The translations under genes and the position numbers were made by a program. This document shows, piece after piece, positions 53,260 through 63,988 of a stretch of 64,000 bases of DNA; position 1 is the stretch's first letter, and every line of letters starts with the position of its first letter. The stretch comes from an uncultured beta proteobacterium (GTDB lineage Bacteria; Pseudomonadota; Gammaproteobacteria; Burkholderiales; Burkholderiaceae), in NCBI GenBank assembly GCA_903867305.1, contig CAIPQU010000107.1, positions 1-64,000 on the forward strand. The letters are read 5' to 3'. The notes beneath the pieces were generated by a model that saw only the letters and a program-made list of their open reading frames with translations, ran no database searches and had not been told where the DNA came from.

Positions 53260-54933
53260 ATGGATATTAAAAAAACGTTGTTGTGGGTCGTGTTTTCTGT
53301 TTCCGGCGTCATGCTTTTTAATAATTGGCAAATTGCTCAGGGCAATAATCCATTGCCGTTTTTAGTACCTCCAAGTACGGTCACAAATCCACAAAAATCA
53401 AATCTTTCTCAAGCAGACTCAACGCCAAAAGTAACAGAGTCAAAGGGAGTTAATGTGAACGCCCCAACTTTGGGTCCAGACATCAATACTGCTGTAAATA
53501 TCAAAACCATTACCCTAAAAAATAACCTGATTGAAATAGAAATAAGCACGAAGGGAGCAACGGTCACCAAAGCAATATTAAAGCAGCATCTTGAAGATAA
53601 TGAGCCCATTGTTTTGCTTCAATCGCAAAAAAATAATACATACTTAGCAAGAAGTGGATTGATAGCAACTGGTACAGACTTGGCAAATCACAATGATATC
53701 TATCAAGAAAAAGTGATTGCAGAAGGACAACAGGCAAGTTTCGTTGTTGATAAAAACGGCGTCACTCTTGAAAAGACTTTCACACTAAAGCCGGATAGCT
53801 ACATATTAGAGGTACAAAATAAAATAACTAATCATGGCACTTTACCCTTAAATGCTTTCTTGTATTCAGAAATTGTGAGAGATGACAATACAAAATCAGA
53901 AAGTCAGTTCTATAGCACGTTTACAGGCGCTGCCGTTTATACAGATCAACAAAAATATCACGAAGTAGCATTTAGTGATATTGAAAAAAATAAAGTTAAA
54001 ATTCCAACGGCTTTAGTCAAAGGCGAGAATGGTTGGATTGCGATGGTCCAACATTATTTTGCTAGTGCATGGATACCAGACACAGCAAATGCAAGAGAAA
54101 TTTACTTTGATAAATTAGACAATCAGTTATTTCGAATCGGCTTAAAATCAGAGTTGCCCTCCTTGGCAGCTGGAAGCAATACAATACAAAAAGCAACGCT
54201 TTTCATTGGGCCAGAAGAAGATGCTTTATTAAAAGAAATTGCTCCTGGTTTTGATTTAATTAAAGATTATGGCCATCTAACTATCATTGCTAAGCCACTT
54301 TTTTGGCTGCTGAATGAAATTCATCATATTGTGCAAAATTGGGGATGGGCAATCATTGTTTTAACAATCTTAATTAAACTCGTCTTTTTCCCATTATCTG
54401 CCGCAAGTTATAAATCGATGGCGCGAATGAAGGAAGTACAACCTAGACTTGTACAAATGAAAGAGCAGTATAAAAATGACCCTCAGAAGCTCAATGCAGC
54501 GATGATGGAGATGTATAAAAAAGAAAAAATTAACCCCTTGGGTGGATGTCTACCAGTTCTTATCCAAATACCCGTCTTTATTTCTTTATATTGGGTACTT
54601 TTATTAAGTGTAGAAATGCGAGGGGCGCCATGGTTGGGTTGGATTCATGACTTGTCAAAACCAGATACTCTTCTCAGTGATTTAGTTGGTTTGTCAACGC
54701 CAATTGGCGTATTGCCTATTTTGATGGCGATATCAATGTTTATACAAACCAAATTAAATCCTACACCACCTGATCCAGTGCAGGCTAAAGTAATGTTGTA
54801 TATGCCACTTGCGTTTTCATTGATGTTTTTCTTTTTCCCATCAGGACTTGTACTGTATTACATTGTGAATAACGTTTTATCAATTGCCCAACAATGGCAA
54901 ATTAATAACATGTTTGGTACCAAGCAAAGTTAA
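53260..54933 (+). CDS. yidC: Membrane protein insertase YidC
   Basis: A 557-aa Oxa1-family insertase. It has an N-terminal membrane helix, a large periplasmic domain (about residues 60-340), then the five-helix core with GWAIIVLTILIKLVFFPLS and PLGGCLPVLIQIPVFISLYW. It inserts proteins such as AtpE, encoded elsewhere in the window. mnmE follows 6 bases later. Confidence 0.97.
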   Translation: MDIKKTLLWVVFSVSGVMLFNNWQIAQGNNPLPFLVPPSTVTNPQKSNLSQADSTPKVTESKGVNVNAPTLGPDINTAVNIKTITLKNNLIEIEISTKGATVTKAILKQHLEDNEPIVLLQSQKNNTYLARSGLIATGTDLANHNDIYQEKVIAEGQQASFVVDKNGVTLEKTFTLKPDSYILEVQNKITNHGTLPLNAFLYSEIVRDDNTKSESQFYSTFTGAAVYTDQQKYHEVAFSDIEKNKVKIPTALVKGENGWIAMVQHYFASAWIPDTANAREIYFDKLDNQLFRIGLKSELPSLAAGSNTIQKATLFIGPEEDALLKEIAPGFDLIKDYGHLTIIAKPLFWLLNEIHHIVQNWGWAIIVLTILIKLVFFPLSAASYKSMARMKEVQPRLVQMKEQYKNDPQKLNAAMMEMYKKEKINPLGGCLPVLIQIPVFISLYWVLLLSVEMRGAPWLGWIHDLSKPDTLLSDLVGLSTPIGVLPILMAISMFIQTKLNPTPPDPVQAKVMLYMPLAFSLMFFFFPSGLVLYYIVNNVLSIAQQWQINNMFGTKQS

Positions 54934-54939
54934 AAATGA

Positions 54940-56313
54940 ATGTTTTATAAACGCGACCCCATCATTGCTCAAGCATCTGCAACTGGAAAGGCTGGGGTTG
55001 GCGTTATAAGAGTCTCTGGTGAACATCTGAGGCCCCTGATTGACCGTCTTTGCACCAAACAACCAATACCGCGTTATGCAACCTTATTGCATATTAAAGA
55101 TGAGTCTGATCAGTCAATTGATCAGGGCTTGCTAACTTATTTTCCAGCACCGCATTCTTTTACGGGTGAGGATGTTATTGAGTTTCATGGTCACGGAGGT
55201 CCAATTGTCTTGAGTCTAGTTATTCAACGACTACTAGACCTTGGACAAGACATAGCTCTTAGAATTGCAATGCCAGGCGAATTTAGTGAGCGCGCTTTTT
55301 TAAATAATAAAATTGATTTAGCGCAAGCTGAAGCCATTGCAGATTTAATTGATGCAACAACCGTTGCGGCAGTGAAGAGTGCTAATCGATCACTATCGGG
55401 GGTTTTTTCTGAAAAAATTAATCACCTCATCGAAAAACTAACCCACCTTAGAATCCTAGTGGAGGCTACTCTTGATTTTCCAGAAGAGGAAATTGAGTTT
55501 TTAGAAAACGCGAATGCGAAAGAACAGTGGGCCAATATATGGAGTGGTCTTTTAGAAACTTTGCATACTTCTGAACAAGGGGCCCTTTTAAGAGAGGGTG
55601 CACTGGTTGTTTTAGCGGGACCGCCGAATGTGGGAAAAAGCTCTTTACTGAATCAACTTGCCCAACAAGACATTGCGATTGTGACTCCAATAGCTGGTAC
55701 TACAAGGGACCGAATTCGTGAACAAATCCAAATAGATGGAGTTCCTATTTCGATAGTGGATACCGCTGGTTTAAGAGAGAGTCAAGATGAGGTAGAAAAA
55801 ATTGGTATTGAGCGTTCATGGGCCGCTATCGGTGATGCCGATATTATTTTATTTATGCGAGATGCGACTCAATCTAATCAGGGAGAAAGTGAAGAACTTC
55901 TTCACAAGATCTCAGAAGAGTTAATCAAGAAGCAAAATTTAAAAGCCAAGGTCTTAGAGGTCTGGAATAAACAAGATCAAGCACCCCTTCAGCCTCGTGA
56001 AGAAGCATTGCTTATTTCTGCAAAAAGTGGGTATGGTGTCGAGTTGTTAAAACATCAAATTTTGCAAACACTTGGTTGGGAAAGCCATACGGAAAACACG
56101 ATTTTGGCCAGGGGGCGCCATATTGAGGCTTTAAAAAAAGCGCTAAAACATCTTCAGTCATCTCAAGTCTATTTGTCTCAAGGTAATGCTAGCCTAGAAT
56201 TATTTGCGGAGGAGCTTAGACTTACTCAAGATGCCTTAGGAGAAATAACGGGAAAGCTTTTACCAGATGACTTGCTGGGTAAAATATTTAGCTCATTTTG
56301 TATCGGTAAATAA
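54940..56313 (+). CDS. mnmE: tRNA modification GTPase MnmE
   Basis: A 457-aa GTPase acting with MnmG on tRNA U34. The N-terminal folate-binding domain starts DPIIAQASATGKAGVGVIRVSG. The G domain has GPPNVGKSSLLNQL and VDTAGLRES. The C-terminal motif is CIGK with the active-site Cys. Usual length and place. Confidence 0.97.
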   Translation: MFYKRDPIIAQASATGKAGVGVIRVSGEHLRPLIDRLCTKQPIPRYATLLHIKDESDQSIDQGLLTYFPAPHSFTGEDVIEFHGHGGPIVLSLVIQRLLDLGQDIALRIAMPGEFSERAFLNNKIDLAQAEAIADLIDATTVAAVKSANRSLSGVFSEKINHLIEKLTHLRILVEATLDFPEEEIEFLENANAKEQWANIWSGLLETLHTSEQGALLREGALVVLAGPPNVGKSSLLNQLAQQDIAIVTPIAGTTRDRIREQIQIDGVPISIVDTAGLRESQDEVEKIGIERSWAAIGDADIILFMRDATQSNQGESEELLHKISEELIKKQNLKAKVLEVWNKQDQAPLQPREEALLISAKSGYGVELLKHQILQTLGWESHTENTILARGRHIEALKKALKHLQSSQVYLSQGNASLELFAEELRLTQDALGEITGKLLPDDLLGKIFSSFCIGK

Positions 56314-56406
56314 AATTCCAAGTTCCATTGTTGCACCGCAACAGGGACAAATCAAAAAAAATGAGAAAATAGCAAACAATTAATTAAAACCTTCTTAAAT
56401 CACCTT

Positions 56407-58263
56407 ATGACAACTAATACAACAATTGCTTTAAATACCCCATCTTATGTGCATCATCAAAAACTACAAGCGTGGGTTCAACAAATTGCTGAGTTAACTC
56501 AACCTGATCAAATTTATTGGTGTGACGGATCCACCGAGGAATATGACCGGTTATGCCAGAAAATGGTTGATGCTGGGACGATGAAGAAACTCAACTCAAG
56601 TAAACGAAAAAACTCTTACTGGGCGTGCTCAGACCCTTCTGACGTTGCCCGCGTTGAAGATAGAACCTTTATTTGTTGGCCCAAAAAAGAACAGGCTGGA
56701 CCAACGAATAATTGGATTGATCCCGTAGAAATGCGTCAAACGATGAGTGGTTTAATGGCTGGTAGCATGCGTGGTCGAACCATGTATGTTGTGCCTTTTT
56801 CGATGGGCCCATTAGGATCGCCGATTGCACATATTGGAATCGAGTTAACAGATAGTCCCTTTGTTGTCGCTAATATGAAGATTATGACTAGAATGGGTCG
56901 AGCCGTATTTGATGTTTTGGGTGATAGCGGTGAGTTTGTACCCTGTGTGCACTCCGTTGGTAAGCCCTTGGCTAAAGATGAAAAAGATGTTGTTTGGCCG
57001 TGTAACTCGACAAAATATATTGTCCATTATCCTGAAACAAGAGAAATTTGGTCTTTTGGTTCTGGTTACGGTGGCAATGCATTATTAGGAAAAAAATGTT
57101 TCGCATTACGTATCGCTTCTGTGATGGGGCGAGATGAGGGCTGGAATGCTGAACATATGTTAATTCTAGGTGTAACCTCCCCTGCGGGTAAAAAGTTTCA
57201 CGTTGCCGCAGCATTTCCTTCAGCTTGCGGTAAAACAAATTTTGCGATGTTAATTCCACCAGCAGGATTTAATGGTTGGAAGGTAACAACGATTGGTGAT
57301 GATATTGCTTGGATTAAGTCTAGGCCAGATCCTCAGACAGGTAAAATGAGGTTATATGCAATTAACCCCGAGGCTGGTTTGTTTGGCGTCGCCCCAGGGA
57401 CGAATGCTCTGACAAATCCAAACTGTATGGCCTCCCTCAATGAAAATGTGATCTTTACCAATGTGGGTTTAACGGATGATGGTGATGTTTGGTGGGAAGG
57501 TATGACCAAAGAGCCACCAGCCCATTTAATTGATTGGCAAGGAAAAGACTGGACACCTGCAGATGGTGTGGCGGGACGTAAAGCCGCCCATCCGAATGCT
57601 AGATTTACGGTGGCAGCGATTAATAACCCTGCATGTGATCCTCAATGGAACGACCCAGAGGGTGTGCCAATTGATGCATTTATATTTGGTGGTCGTCGCT
57701 CAACCACAGTTCCGTTGGTAACGGAATCCAGAAATTGGGTTGAGGGTGTTTATATGGCAGCTACGATGGGTTCTGAAACAACGGCTGCGGCTACTGGTAA
57801 AACGGGTGTCGTGCGCAGAGATCCGTTTGCGATGTTGCCATTTGCTGGATATAACATGAGTGAGTATTTTCAGCACTGGTTAAATCTGGGGGAAAAATTA
57901 AAAGATGCACAAGCGGTCTTACCAAAAATATTTTGTGTTAATTGGTTTAGAAAAAATGATGAAGGCAAATTTGTTTGGCCTGGCTATGGTGAAAACATGA
58001 GGGTCTTGGCATGGATGCTTGGCCGTATTGATCAATCAGCACAAGCAAAAGAAAATATTTTTGGATACTCACCGAGTTATAGTGATTTAAATTGGGAAGG
58101 TATTCAGTTTACGCAGGCTCAGTTTAACCAAGTTATTTCTGTGGATAACGAGTCTTGGCGTGAAGAGTTAAAACTACATGATGAGTTATTTGAACAACTC
58201 GCCTTTGGAATGCCGGAGGTTCTCAAAGAAACAAAAAACCGCTTAGAAAAACTATTAGGTTGA
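56407..58263 (+). CDS. pckG: Phosphoenolpyruvate carboxykinase (GTP)
   Basis: A 618-aa enzyme interconverting oxaloacetate and PEP with GTP. The P-loop with the reactive Cys reads [24 protein letters not shown] and [23 protein letters not shown] are signature segments of the GTP-dependent class, distinct from the ATP-dependent PckA. It likely supports gluconeogenesis from organic acids. Confidence 0.97.
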   Translation: MTTNTTIALNTPSYVHHQKLQAWVQQIAELTQPDQIYWCDGSTEEYDRLCQKMVDAGTMKKLNSSKRKNSYWACSDPSDVARVEDRTFICWPKKEQAGPTNNWIDPVEMRQTMSGLMAGSMRGRTMYVVPFSMGPLGSPIAHIGIELTDSPFVVANMKIMTRMGRAVFDVLGDSGEFVPCVHSVGKPLAKDEKDVVWPCNSTKYIVHYPETREIWSFGSGYGGNALLGKKCFALRIASVMGRDEGWNAEHMLILGVTSPAGKKFHVAAAFPSACGKTNFAMLIPPAGFNGWKVTTIGDDIAWIKSRPDPQTGKMRLYAINPEAGLFGVAPGTNALTNPNCMASLNENVIFTNVGLTDDGDVWWEGMTKEPPAHLIDWQGKDWTPADGVAGRKAAHPNARFTVAAINNPACDPQWNDPEGVPIDAFIFGGRRSTTVPLVTESRNWVEGVYMAATMGSETTAAATGKTGVVRRDPFAMLPFAGYNMSEYFQHWLNLGEKLKDAQAVLPKIFCVNWFRKNDEGKFVWPGYGENMRVLAWMLGRIDQSAQAKENIFGYSPSYSDLNWEGIQFTQAQFNQVISVDNESWREELKLHDELFEQLAFGMPEVLKETKNRLEKLLG

Positions 58264-58282
58264 TTTATCCGCGAGTAATTGT

Positions 58283-59449
58283 TTAGCGACACCTCTCTGG
58301 AGGGTCGCTTTGCAATCTTCCTTGCTCATCTATGTGAGAACATTCATTCGTAAAAAGCCGAGTGTCTTTTTTGTCCTGAGATAAGATGTCTGACTGTTTG
58401 GCAATTAGCATTTCTTTCGCCTTTTTTCCTTGAGAGGCAACACACTCCTTATAGAGAGAAGCTTGATCATCTTTCACGATCAATAATAGGGGGGCGCACT
58501 TTAAGCGTACCTCTGAATTCACTGTACTCATAGCAATAGGATTAGGCTTGATTGCTACCGGTGAAACACCTTGTATGGGGTCAATTGACTTACCATCGAT
58601 TTGTACTTCAAAGTGCAGATGTGGCCCTCGCGAACGACCAGTATTGCCTACAAGTCCAATGACGTCGCCTTTTTTTAATACTTGATTTTCTTTGACTAAA
58701 ATTTTGGATAAGTGACCATATAAGGTGACAACACCATTCGGGTGGGAGATTTCAATATAGTTGCCCAAATTACTACGGCCGGTATTGAAGTCAGTTTTTA
58801 AAACCGTTCCATTCGCTGCAGCAAGCACAGGAGTACCTGTATCTGCAGCTAGGTCTACTCCTGTATGGAAGGCTTCAAGAGCCGTAAATGGGTCGGGGCG
58901 CAAACCAAAACCGCTACTAACCATATATTCACCGACTAAGGGAATTCCTGCTGGTAGATTGATGCTTAAGTAAAAAGCACTCATGAGATCTTTTTTAAGA
59001 GGAGGTAATTTCTCATTGATCGTTGCTAAGGCTGATTCGATTTGATGAAAAGAGGCATCCGTTTCATAATCAGAACCTGTTAAATTGAGTGGGTTGATAG
59101 GTATATATATACCACCTTGATTTTTGTTTTTTTGAGGATTGTTTTTGCTCCCAGGAGAGATCTTTTCAAGTTTTTCTTTATATGAAAATACTTCATTGAC
59201 ATCCTTAATGGTTTTATTGAGAGTATCTTCTAGTTGATTAAACCGGGATATTAGCTCTTCGCTGAGAGGCGGAGATGGCATTGGTGGGGGGGTAAAACCG
59301 ATATATAAACCACTTAAAAATAAATACCTTACCCCGATTCCTGATGCTATCAGTATGATAAAGAGCCAAATCAAAAAATGTTTTTTTTGAATGGATATGT
59401 ATTTGTTGGCTTCTTCGTATTGAGATTGATTATCTAACATCATGACCAT
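58283..59449 (-). CDS. M23-family (LytM) membrane-anchored peptidase
   Basis: A 388-aa protein. One membrane helix (about residues 28-48) near the N-terminus is followed by a Pro-rich segment and a probable coiled coil (about 65-100). The LytM domain has FHTGVDLAADTG (first metal ligands HxxxD) and GPHLHFEVQ (second motif), so it should be an active zinc endopeptidase on peptidoglycan. A Cys-containing tail of about 90 residues follows, with no known domain. It is convergent with pckG. Confidence 0.88.
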   Translation of the reverse strand: MVMMLDNQSQYEEANKYISIQKKHFLIWLFIILIASGIGVRYLFLSGLYIGFTPPPMPSPPLSEELISRFNQLEDTLNKTIKDVNEVFSYKEKLEKISPGSKNNPQKNKNQGGIYIPINPLNLTGSDYETDASFHQIESALATINEKLPPLKKDLMSAFYLSINLPAGIPLVGEYMVSSGFGLRPDPFTALEAFHTGVDLAADTGTPVLAAANGTVLKTDFNTGRSNLGNYIEISHPNGVVTLYGHLSKILVKENQVLKKGDVIGLVGNTGRSRGPHLHFEVQIDGKSIDPIQGVSPVAIKPNPIAMSTVNSEVRLKCAPLLLIVKDDQASLYKECVASQGKKAKEMLIAKQSDILSQDKKDTRLFTNECSHIDEQGRLQSDPPERCR

Positions 59450-59485
59450 AGTTCATAGACTAAGACATAATTATAGCGATCAGCT

Positions 59486-60727
59486 ATGAATAATAAAGAG
59501 TCAAACATCGAAAAAACAAAAGTGATGGTCATTGGCGCCGGAGTTGCGGGATCGAGCATTGCGGGAGAGTTGAGTCGATTGGGTTATGAGGTTCATTTAT
59601 ATGACAAAAATAAAGGACCGGCCCAAGAAACGTCTTCTCATGAAACCGCCCTTGCACATCCTCATGTTGGTAAAAAGAAGTCAAAACTGCAACGTTTTAC
59701 TCAATTGGCGAATCGTTTAGCAAATCAAAAGTGGAGTGAGGCCCAATTAGATCATCAAGCATTTGAGCCCCTTAGGGAGTTGAGTCTCTCAAAATGTAGG
59801 GACTTGTCTGATTTATTTGATGAAATGGGGCTACAAAACGATGTTCAAATTTTGACCAAAGAAGACGCCTATTTCCGAACCAATATTCAAGCTACTGGTT
59901 TATGGTACCCAACGGCAGCAGTTTATAGCCTACCGATGATTTGCGAAAAAGAAATTTCTTCCATTGATAAAAGTTGTATTTATTGGAATTGTCAGATATT
60001 AAAAATACAAAAAGAAAAGGATGTTTGGCAAGTTTTTAACCATGCTGGGGAGTTGATTGGGTCTGCGCCTATTTTAATTTTAGCGAGTGGAATAGAGGTT
60101 CAAAACCTGTTGAAAACGATAGATATCGATTTGGCAATTCGTCCCGTACGCGGACAACTAAGCACATTTCACATCAAAAAAGAAAGTTTATTAGTTCCAC
60201 ACTTGCCGAAAAAAGTGATTCGTGGCGATGGCTATTGTTTACCTGCAAAGCTCTTAGAGACCCAAGATTGGCATTGGGAGGTCGGCTCTAGTTATGATGA
60301 AGATCACTCTGATATTCTTCCCTGGGATAAAAGTGATCAAGAAAATGCTATTAAAGGATTAAATCTTATTGGGTGTGACCATTCACATCTGAAAGATATG
60401 TTGGTAATCAATACCTTTGTTGGCATAAGAAGTGCATCAAAAGACCGCTTACCCTTACTTGGCCCTATACCTAATCAACCAGGATTATTGGTTGCATGTG
60501 CATATGGGTCAAGAGGGGTACTCTGGTCTGCTTTAGGGGCGCCAGTAATAACGGCTTATGTCGAAGCTTTCTTCGCTGGAGCGGACCGTTTACGCGCAGG
60601 TTTTTTGACGGGAGCCTCTGCACCGCTTTTTGCAGAAGTAGTCTCAGCGGTTAATCCTGGACGTTTTTTAAGGGGTGTTTTAGCCACACGAACCTCGAAT
60701 TCAAAACCAATTTTCCCAGTTTCTTGA
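59486..60727 (+). CDS. Stand-alone MnmC2-like FAD oxidoreductase
   Basis: A 413-aa FAD protein resembling the C-terminal oxidoreductase domain of MnmC. That domain converts cmnm5U34 of tRNA toward nm5U34. The FAD motif VMVIGAGVAGSSIAGELS is at the N-terminus. VGIRSASKDRLPLLGPIP and YGSRGVLWSALGAPVI near the C-terminus match the family. The N-terminal methyltransferase domain of E. coli MnmC is absent. The last 57 codons overlap topB on the opposite strand. The conserved domain ends about residue 360, so the tail is probably an extension. Confidence 0.75.
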   Translation: MNNKESNIEKTKVMVIGAGVAGSSIAGELSRLGYEVHLYDKNKGPAQETSSHETALAHPHVGKKKSKLQRFTQLANRLANQKWSEAQLDHQAFEPLRELSLSKCRDLSDLFDEMGLQNDVQILTKEDAYFRTNIQATGLWYPTAAVYSLPMICEKEISSIDKSCIYWNCQILKIQKEKDVWQVFNHAGELIGSAPILILASGIEVQNLLKTIDIDLAIRPVRGQLSTFHIKKESLLVPHLPKKVIRGDGYCLPAKLLETQDWHWEVGSSYDEDHSDILPWDKSDQENAIKGLNLIGCDHSHLKDMLVINTFVGIRSASKDRLPLLGPIPNQPGLLVACAYGSRGVLWSALGAPVITAYVEAFFAGADRLRAGFLTGASAPLFAEVVSAVNPGRFLRGVLATRTSNSKPIFPVS

Positions 60728-63210
60728 CGCGCTAAATAGGCCTTGAAAACACGTCCAGTTCGTTGCGACTTAAAGTTGGTCAGCAAATCCGTTTTTCCGG
60801 TTGTTAGTAACTTCACGATTTGTTCTTCAGAGACCTCTTGTTGAAGAATGACTTTACCCGTACTAAAGTCACAGCTCTTTTGTGGACCTACAGAATGCTC
60901 ACATAAATATTTCATCCCATGTGCATATACTGCACCAGAGCATTTGGGACAAGGTCCCAGTGCCGTTTGACCGGTGAAGTCAATAGCTTCTTGGTCATCA
61001 TCACTAGAGTTACCGAAGTCAAACTCTAATTTATATCCTGCATTTGGATAGTCTTTGTCATCGAGAGGAATCGGAGCAAGTTTAATAATGGCGGCGAATG
61101 GACGCCCCATTTTGCTTCGAAAACCTTGAAGTGGGCCGACTGTTTTCTCACGGATTAATTCTTCGGCTTCGGAGTACTCAAGAGCTTTACCCCCAGGTAT
61201 CTTACTAATGGAAAAACCACATTTTTCGCAAGCAAATCGACGATAGTTTTCTCTGACAGGACCACCGCAATTTGGGCATGGTGATGATAAAGTAATGTAG
61301 TCGCCCGGTATTGTGTCGCTATCAAACTCTTTCGCTCGTTTGACGATTCGTTGCGTCATTTGAGCGATTTCCTGCATAAAAGACTCTCTTTTAATTAAGC
61401 CTTTTTCCATTTGTGATAATTGAAATTCCCAGCCACCCGTGAGCCCGGGTTGAGTGAGTTCCTCAATACCTAGTCCGCGCAATAAGGTCATTAATTGAAA
61501 CGCTTTTGCAGTTGGAATTAACTCACGCCCTTCACGCACAATATACTTCTCGTATAAAAGACCTTCAATCACAGCAGCTCGTGTCGCAGGAGTCCCAAGA
61601 CCTTTATCTGCCATTGCCTCGCGAAACTCATCCTCTTCAACAAGCTTTCCAGCACCTTCCATCGCAGAAAGAAGAGTAGCCTCAGAATACCTTGCGGGAG
61701 GTTTTGTTTTTAGTGCAACAGCATCTATTGATTCGGTTTGGACTTTTTCTTTTTCCCCAACGGCGATTAATTCTTTATCGTCTTGACTAGATTTACCATA
61801 AACAGATAGCCATCCTGGTGCGACTAAAACTTTTCCTTCAGTTTTAAATTGAAGTCCACTGACAGTCGTGATTCGAGTTGTAACCATAAACTCTGCGGGT
61901 GGGAAAAAGATCGCTAAAAAACGTCTAACGACTAAATCATAGAGTTTTTGCTCAGGCTCAGAAAGGGTTTTTGGAGGGGCTTGTAGAGTTGGAATGATAG
62001 CAAAGTGATCAGAAATTTTTGAGTTATCAAAAATCTTTTTGTTCGGTTTAACCCAATTATTTTTTGCGATTTGTTGTGCAAAAACGGTGTAGTTAGGAAT
62101 CGACTCACCTAACTGAGCAATAGTCTCTTTTACTGTATCAATATAGTCTTCAGGAAGTGCTCTTGAGTCAGTTCTTGGATAAGTAAGAACTTTATGTCTT
62201 TCATATAATGCTTGAGCGAGACCTAAAGTATTTTTTGCAGAAAACCCGAACCTCGCGTTAGCTTCCCGTTGCAAACTAGTTAAATCAAAAAGTTGTGGTG
62301 CTTGTTGTGTGGATGGCTTAGCCTCTTCCGTCACTGCGCCACTTTTTCCGTTGCATGCTACAACAATACTTTTCGCCTCTGCCTCGCTCCAAATCCTACT
62401 TTCGCGGAGTTCAGGATCATGATTATCTACTTTGGAAGATTTTTTGAACTCAGGGTCAAACCAACGCCCTTCATAAACTCCTTTAGCACAAATAAACTCG
62501 GCCTTAACTTCCCAATAATCTCTAGAAATAAAGCGTCGAATCAGTTCTTCGCGTTCGACAACAATCGATAATGTGGGTGTTTGAACACGACCAACGGTTG
62601 TTAAAAAGAATCCACCACTCTTACTATTAAAGGCCGTCATGGCTCGAGTGCCATTTATTCCGACGAGCCAGTCGGCTTCAGAGCGACATCTGGCGGCATC
62701 GGATAATGGCATCATGTCAGAATCAGTGCGAAGTCGCGCAAAACCATCGCGTATCGAGTTTGGTGTCATTGATTGAAGCCAAAGGCGCTCAATCGGCTGA
62801 GTGGCCTTGGTTTGTTGTGCAATTAAACGAAAAATTAACTCGCCTTCTCGACCCGCATCGCAGGCATTCACCAATTTAGAAACATCTTTTCGTTTAATCA
62901 ACTTCTGTAATAACTTTAGTCGACTTTCTGTTTTAATAATTGGTCTTAATTCAAAGCGCGGTGGAATTACTGGTAAATTAGTAAAAGACCACTTCCCGCG
63001 TTTAACCTCAAACTCTTCAGGCGCTGCAATTTCAAGTAAATGGCCTACTGCAGATGAAACAATTAAGTCATCGCGCTCAAAAAAGTCATCATGTTTTGTA
63101 AAACCACCTAAAGCTCGAGCGATATCAGCAGCGACGGAGGGTTTTTCTGCAATGATGAGAGTTTTAGAGCCTCCAGAAGTCTCTTTTGTAATGGCTATTT
63201 TTTTTGGCAC
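60556..63210 (-). CDS. topB: DNA topoisomerase III
   Basis: An 884-aa type IA topoisomerase. The Toprim domain begins TLIIAEKPSVAADIARALGG, with NACDAGREGELIFRLI. The active-site Tyr is in LTYPRTDSRALP. Two C-terminal zinc-binding regions carry CPNCGG/CEKCG and CPKCSG. The tail is Lys/Ala/Pro-rich (VKKPARKRSAPAKKAST) and overlaps the MnmC2-like gene by 172 bases antisense. Normal family length including the tail. Confidence 0.95.
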   Translation of the reverse strand: MPKKIAITKETSGGSKTLIIAEKPSVAADIARALGGFTKHDDFFERDDLIVSSAVGHLLEIAAPEEFEVKRGKWSFTNLPVIPPRFELRPIIKTESRLKLLQKLIKRKDVSKLVNACDAGREGELIFRLIAQQTKATQPIERLWLQSMTPNSIRDGFARLRTDSDMMPLSDAARCRSEADWLVGINGTRAMTAFNSKSGGFFLTTVGRVQTPTLSIVVEREELIRRFISRDYWEVKAEFICAKGVYEGRWFDPEFKKSSKVDNHDPELRESRIWSEAEAKSIVVACNGKSGAVTEEAKPSTQQAPQLFDLTSLQREANARFGFSAKNTLGLAQALYERHKVLTYPRTDSRALPEDYIDTVKETIAQLGESIPNYTVFAQQIAKNNWVKPNKKIFDNSKISDHFAIIPTLQAPPKTLSEPEQKLYDLVVRRFLAIFFPPAEFMVTTRITTVSGLQFKTEGKVLVAPGWLSVYGKSSQDDKELIAVGEKEKVQTESIDAVALKTKPPARYSEATLLSAMEGAGKLVEEDEFREAMADKGLGTPATRAAVIEGLLYEKYIVREGRELIPTAKAFQLMTLLRGLGIEELTQPGLTGGWEFQLSQMEKGLIKRESFMQEIAQMTQRIVKRAKEFDSDTIPGDYITLSSPCPNCGGPVRENYRRFACEKCGFSISKIPGGKALEYSEAEELIREKTVGPLQGFRSKMGRPFAAIIKLAPIPLDDKDYPNAGYKLEFDFGNSSDDDQEAIDFTGQTALGPCPKCSGAVYAHGMKYLCEHSVGPQKSCDFSTGKVILQQEVSEEQIVKLLTTGKTDLLTNFKSQRTGRVFKAYLARQETGKIGFEFEVRVAKTPLKKRPGLTAETTSAKSGAEAPVKKPARKRSAPAKKAST

Positions 63211-63440
63211 TTTTTTACCTTATTCATAAATTCCTTTTTTTATTATTACCCGAAGAAATCAATTTCGTGTGGAAATTTAATATGTAAAAGCGGGGTTTTT
63301 CGATAAAAACAAGATAAGCTATTGATTATAATATAAATAATATGGCTAAGCCCTAGACACATCCGGTGTAGATTGGAAGAAAAACGACTAAGGTAACTTG
63401 GTTTAAAATTAATTAACGTCAAAAAAGATAAAATTTACTC

Positions 63441-63941
63441 ATGGCTTTATTAGAAATCCTTTGTTATCCAGACCCACGGTTACACAAAATTGCAAAAACG
63501 GTAGATGTTTTTGATGAGCGTCTTGATGAGCTAGTAAAAAATATGGCCCAGACAATGTACGAGGCCCCCGGCGTGGGTTTAGCCGCGACTCAAGTAGACG
63601 CACATGAAAAAATCATCGTCATAGATACTTCAGATACGCGAGATGAGCTTTTGGTGTTAGTTAACCCGAAAGTGATTTGGCAAAGCGAAGAAAATAAAAG
63701 TTGGAGAGAGGGTTGTTTATCCGTCCCAGACTTTTTTGATGAAGTGGTTCGTCCAGATAAAATTGTGGTCAAGGCTCAAAATGTCAAAGGAGACTTTTTT
63801 GAGATGGAGGCCGAAGGTTTGATGTCGGTTTGTATTCAGCATGAGATGGATCACCTGATTGGTAAGGTTTTTGTTGAATATCTTTCCCCGCTAAAGAGAG
63901 CGCGTATTAAAAATAAAATGAAAAAAAGGGAGCGACCTTAG
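63441..63941 (+). CDS. def: Peptide deformylase
   Basis: A 166-aa metalloenzyme that removes the N-formyl group from new proteins. Motif 1 is GVGLAATQ (Thr in place of the more common Pro, a variant I recall in betaproteobacteria). Motif 2 EGCLSVPD holds metal ligand Cys92. Motif 3 QHEMDHLIG holds His134, Glu135 and His138. Confidence 0.97.
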   Translation: MALLEILCYPDPRLHKIAKTVDVFDERLDELVKNMAQTMYEAPGVGLAATQVDAHEKIIVIDTSDTRDELLVLVNPKVIWQSEENKSWREGCLSVPDFFDEVVRPDKIVVKAQNVKGDFFEMEAEGLMSVCIQHEMDHLIGKVFVEYLSPLKRARIKNKMKKRERP

Positions 63942-63988
63942 ATTTATCAACGTAAGCAGAAAAGAAAATTCCTTTTTTTAGGTGGGGG

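Noticed and set aside
56329..56343. Terminator after mnmE (TGTTGC, loop ACC, GCAACA)
   Set aside because: The hairpin is perfect but short, and is followed by A-rich rather than T-rich DNA, so intrinsic termination is not supported.
62801..63229. 142-codon plus-strand open frame
   Set aside because: It lies antisense within the Toprim region of topB and has no recognisable content.
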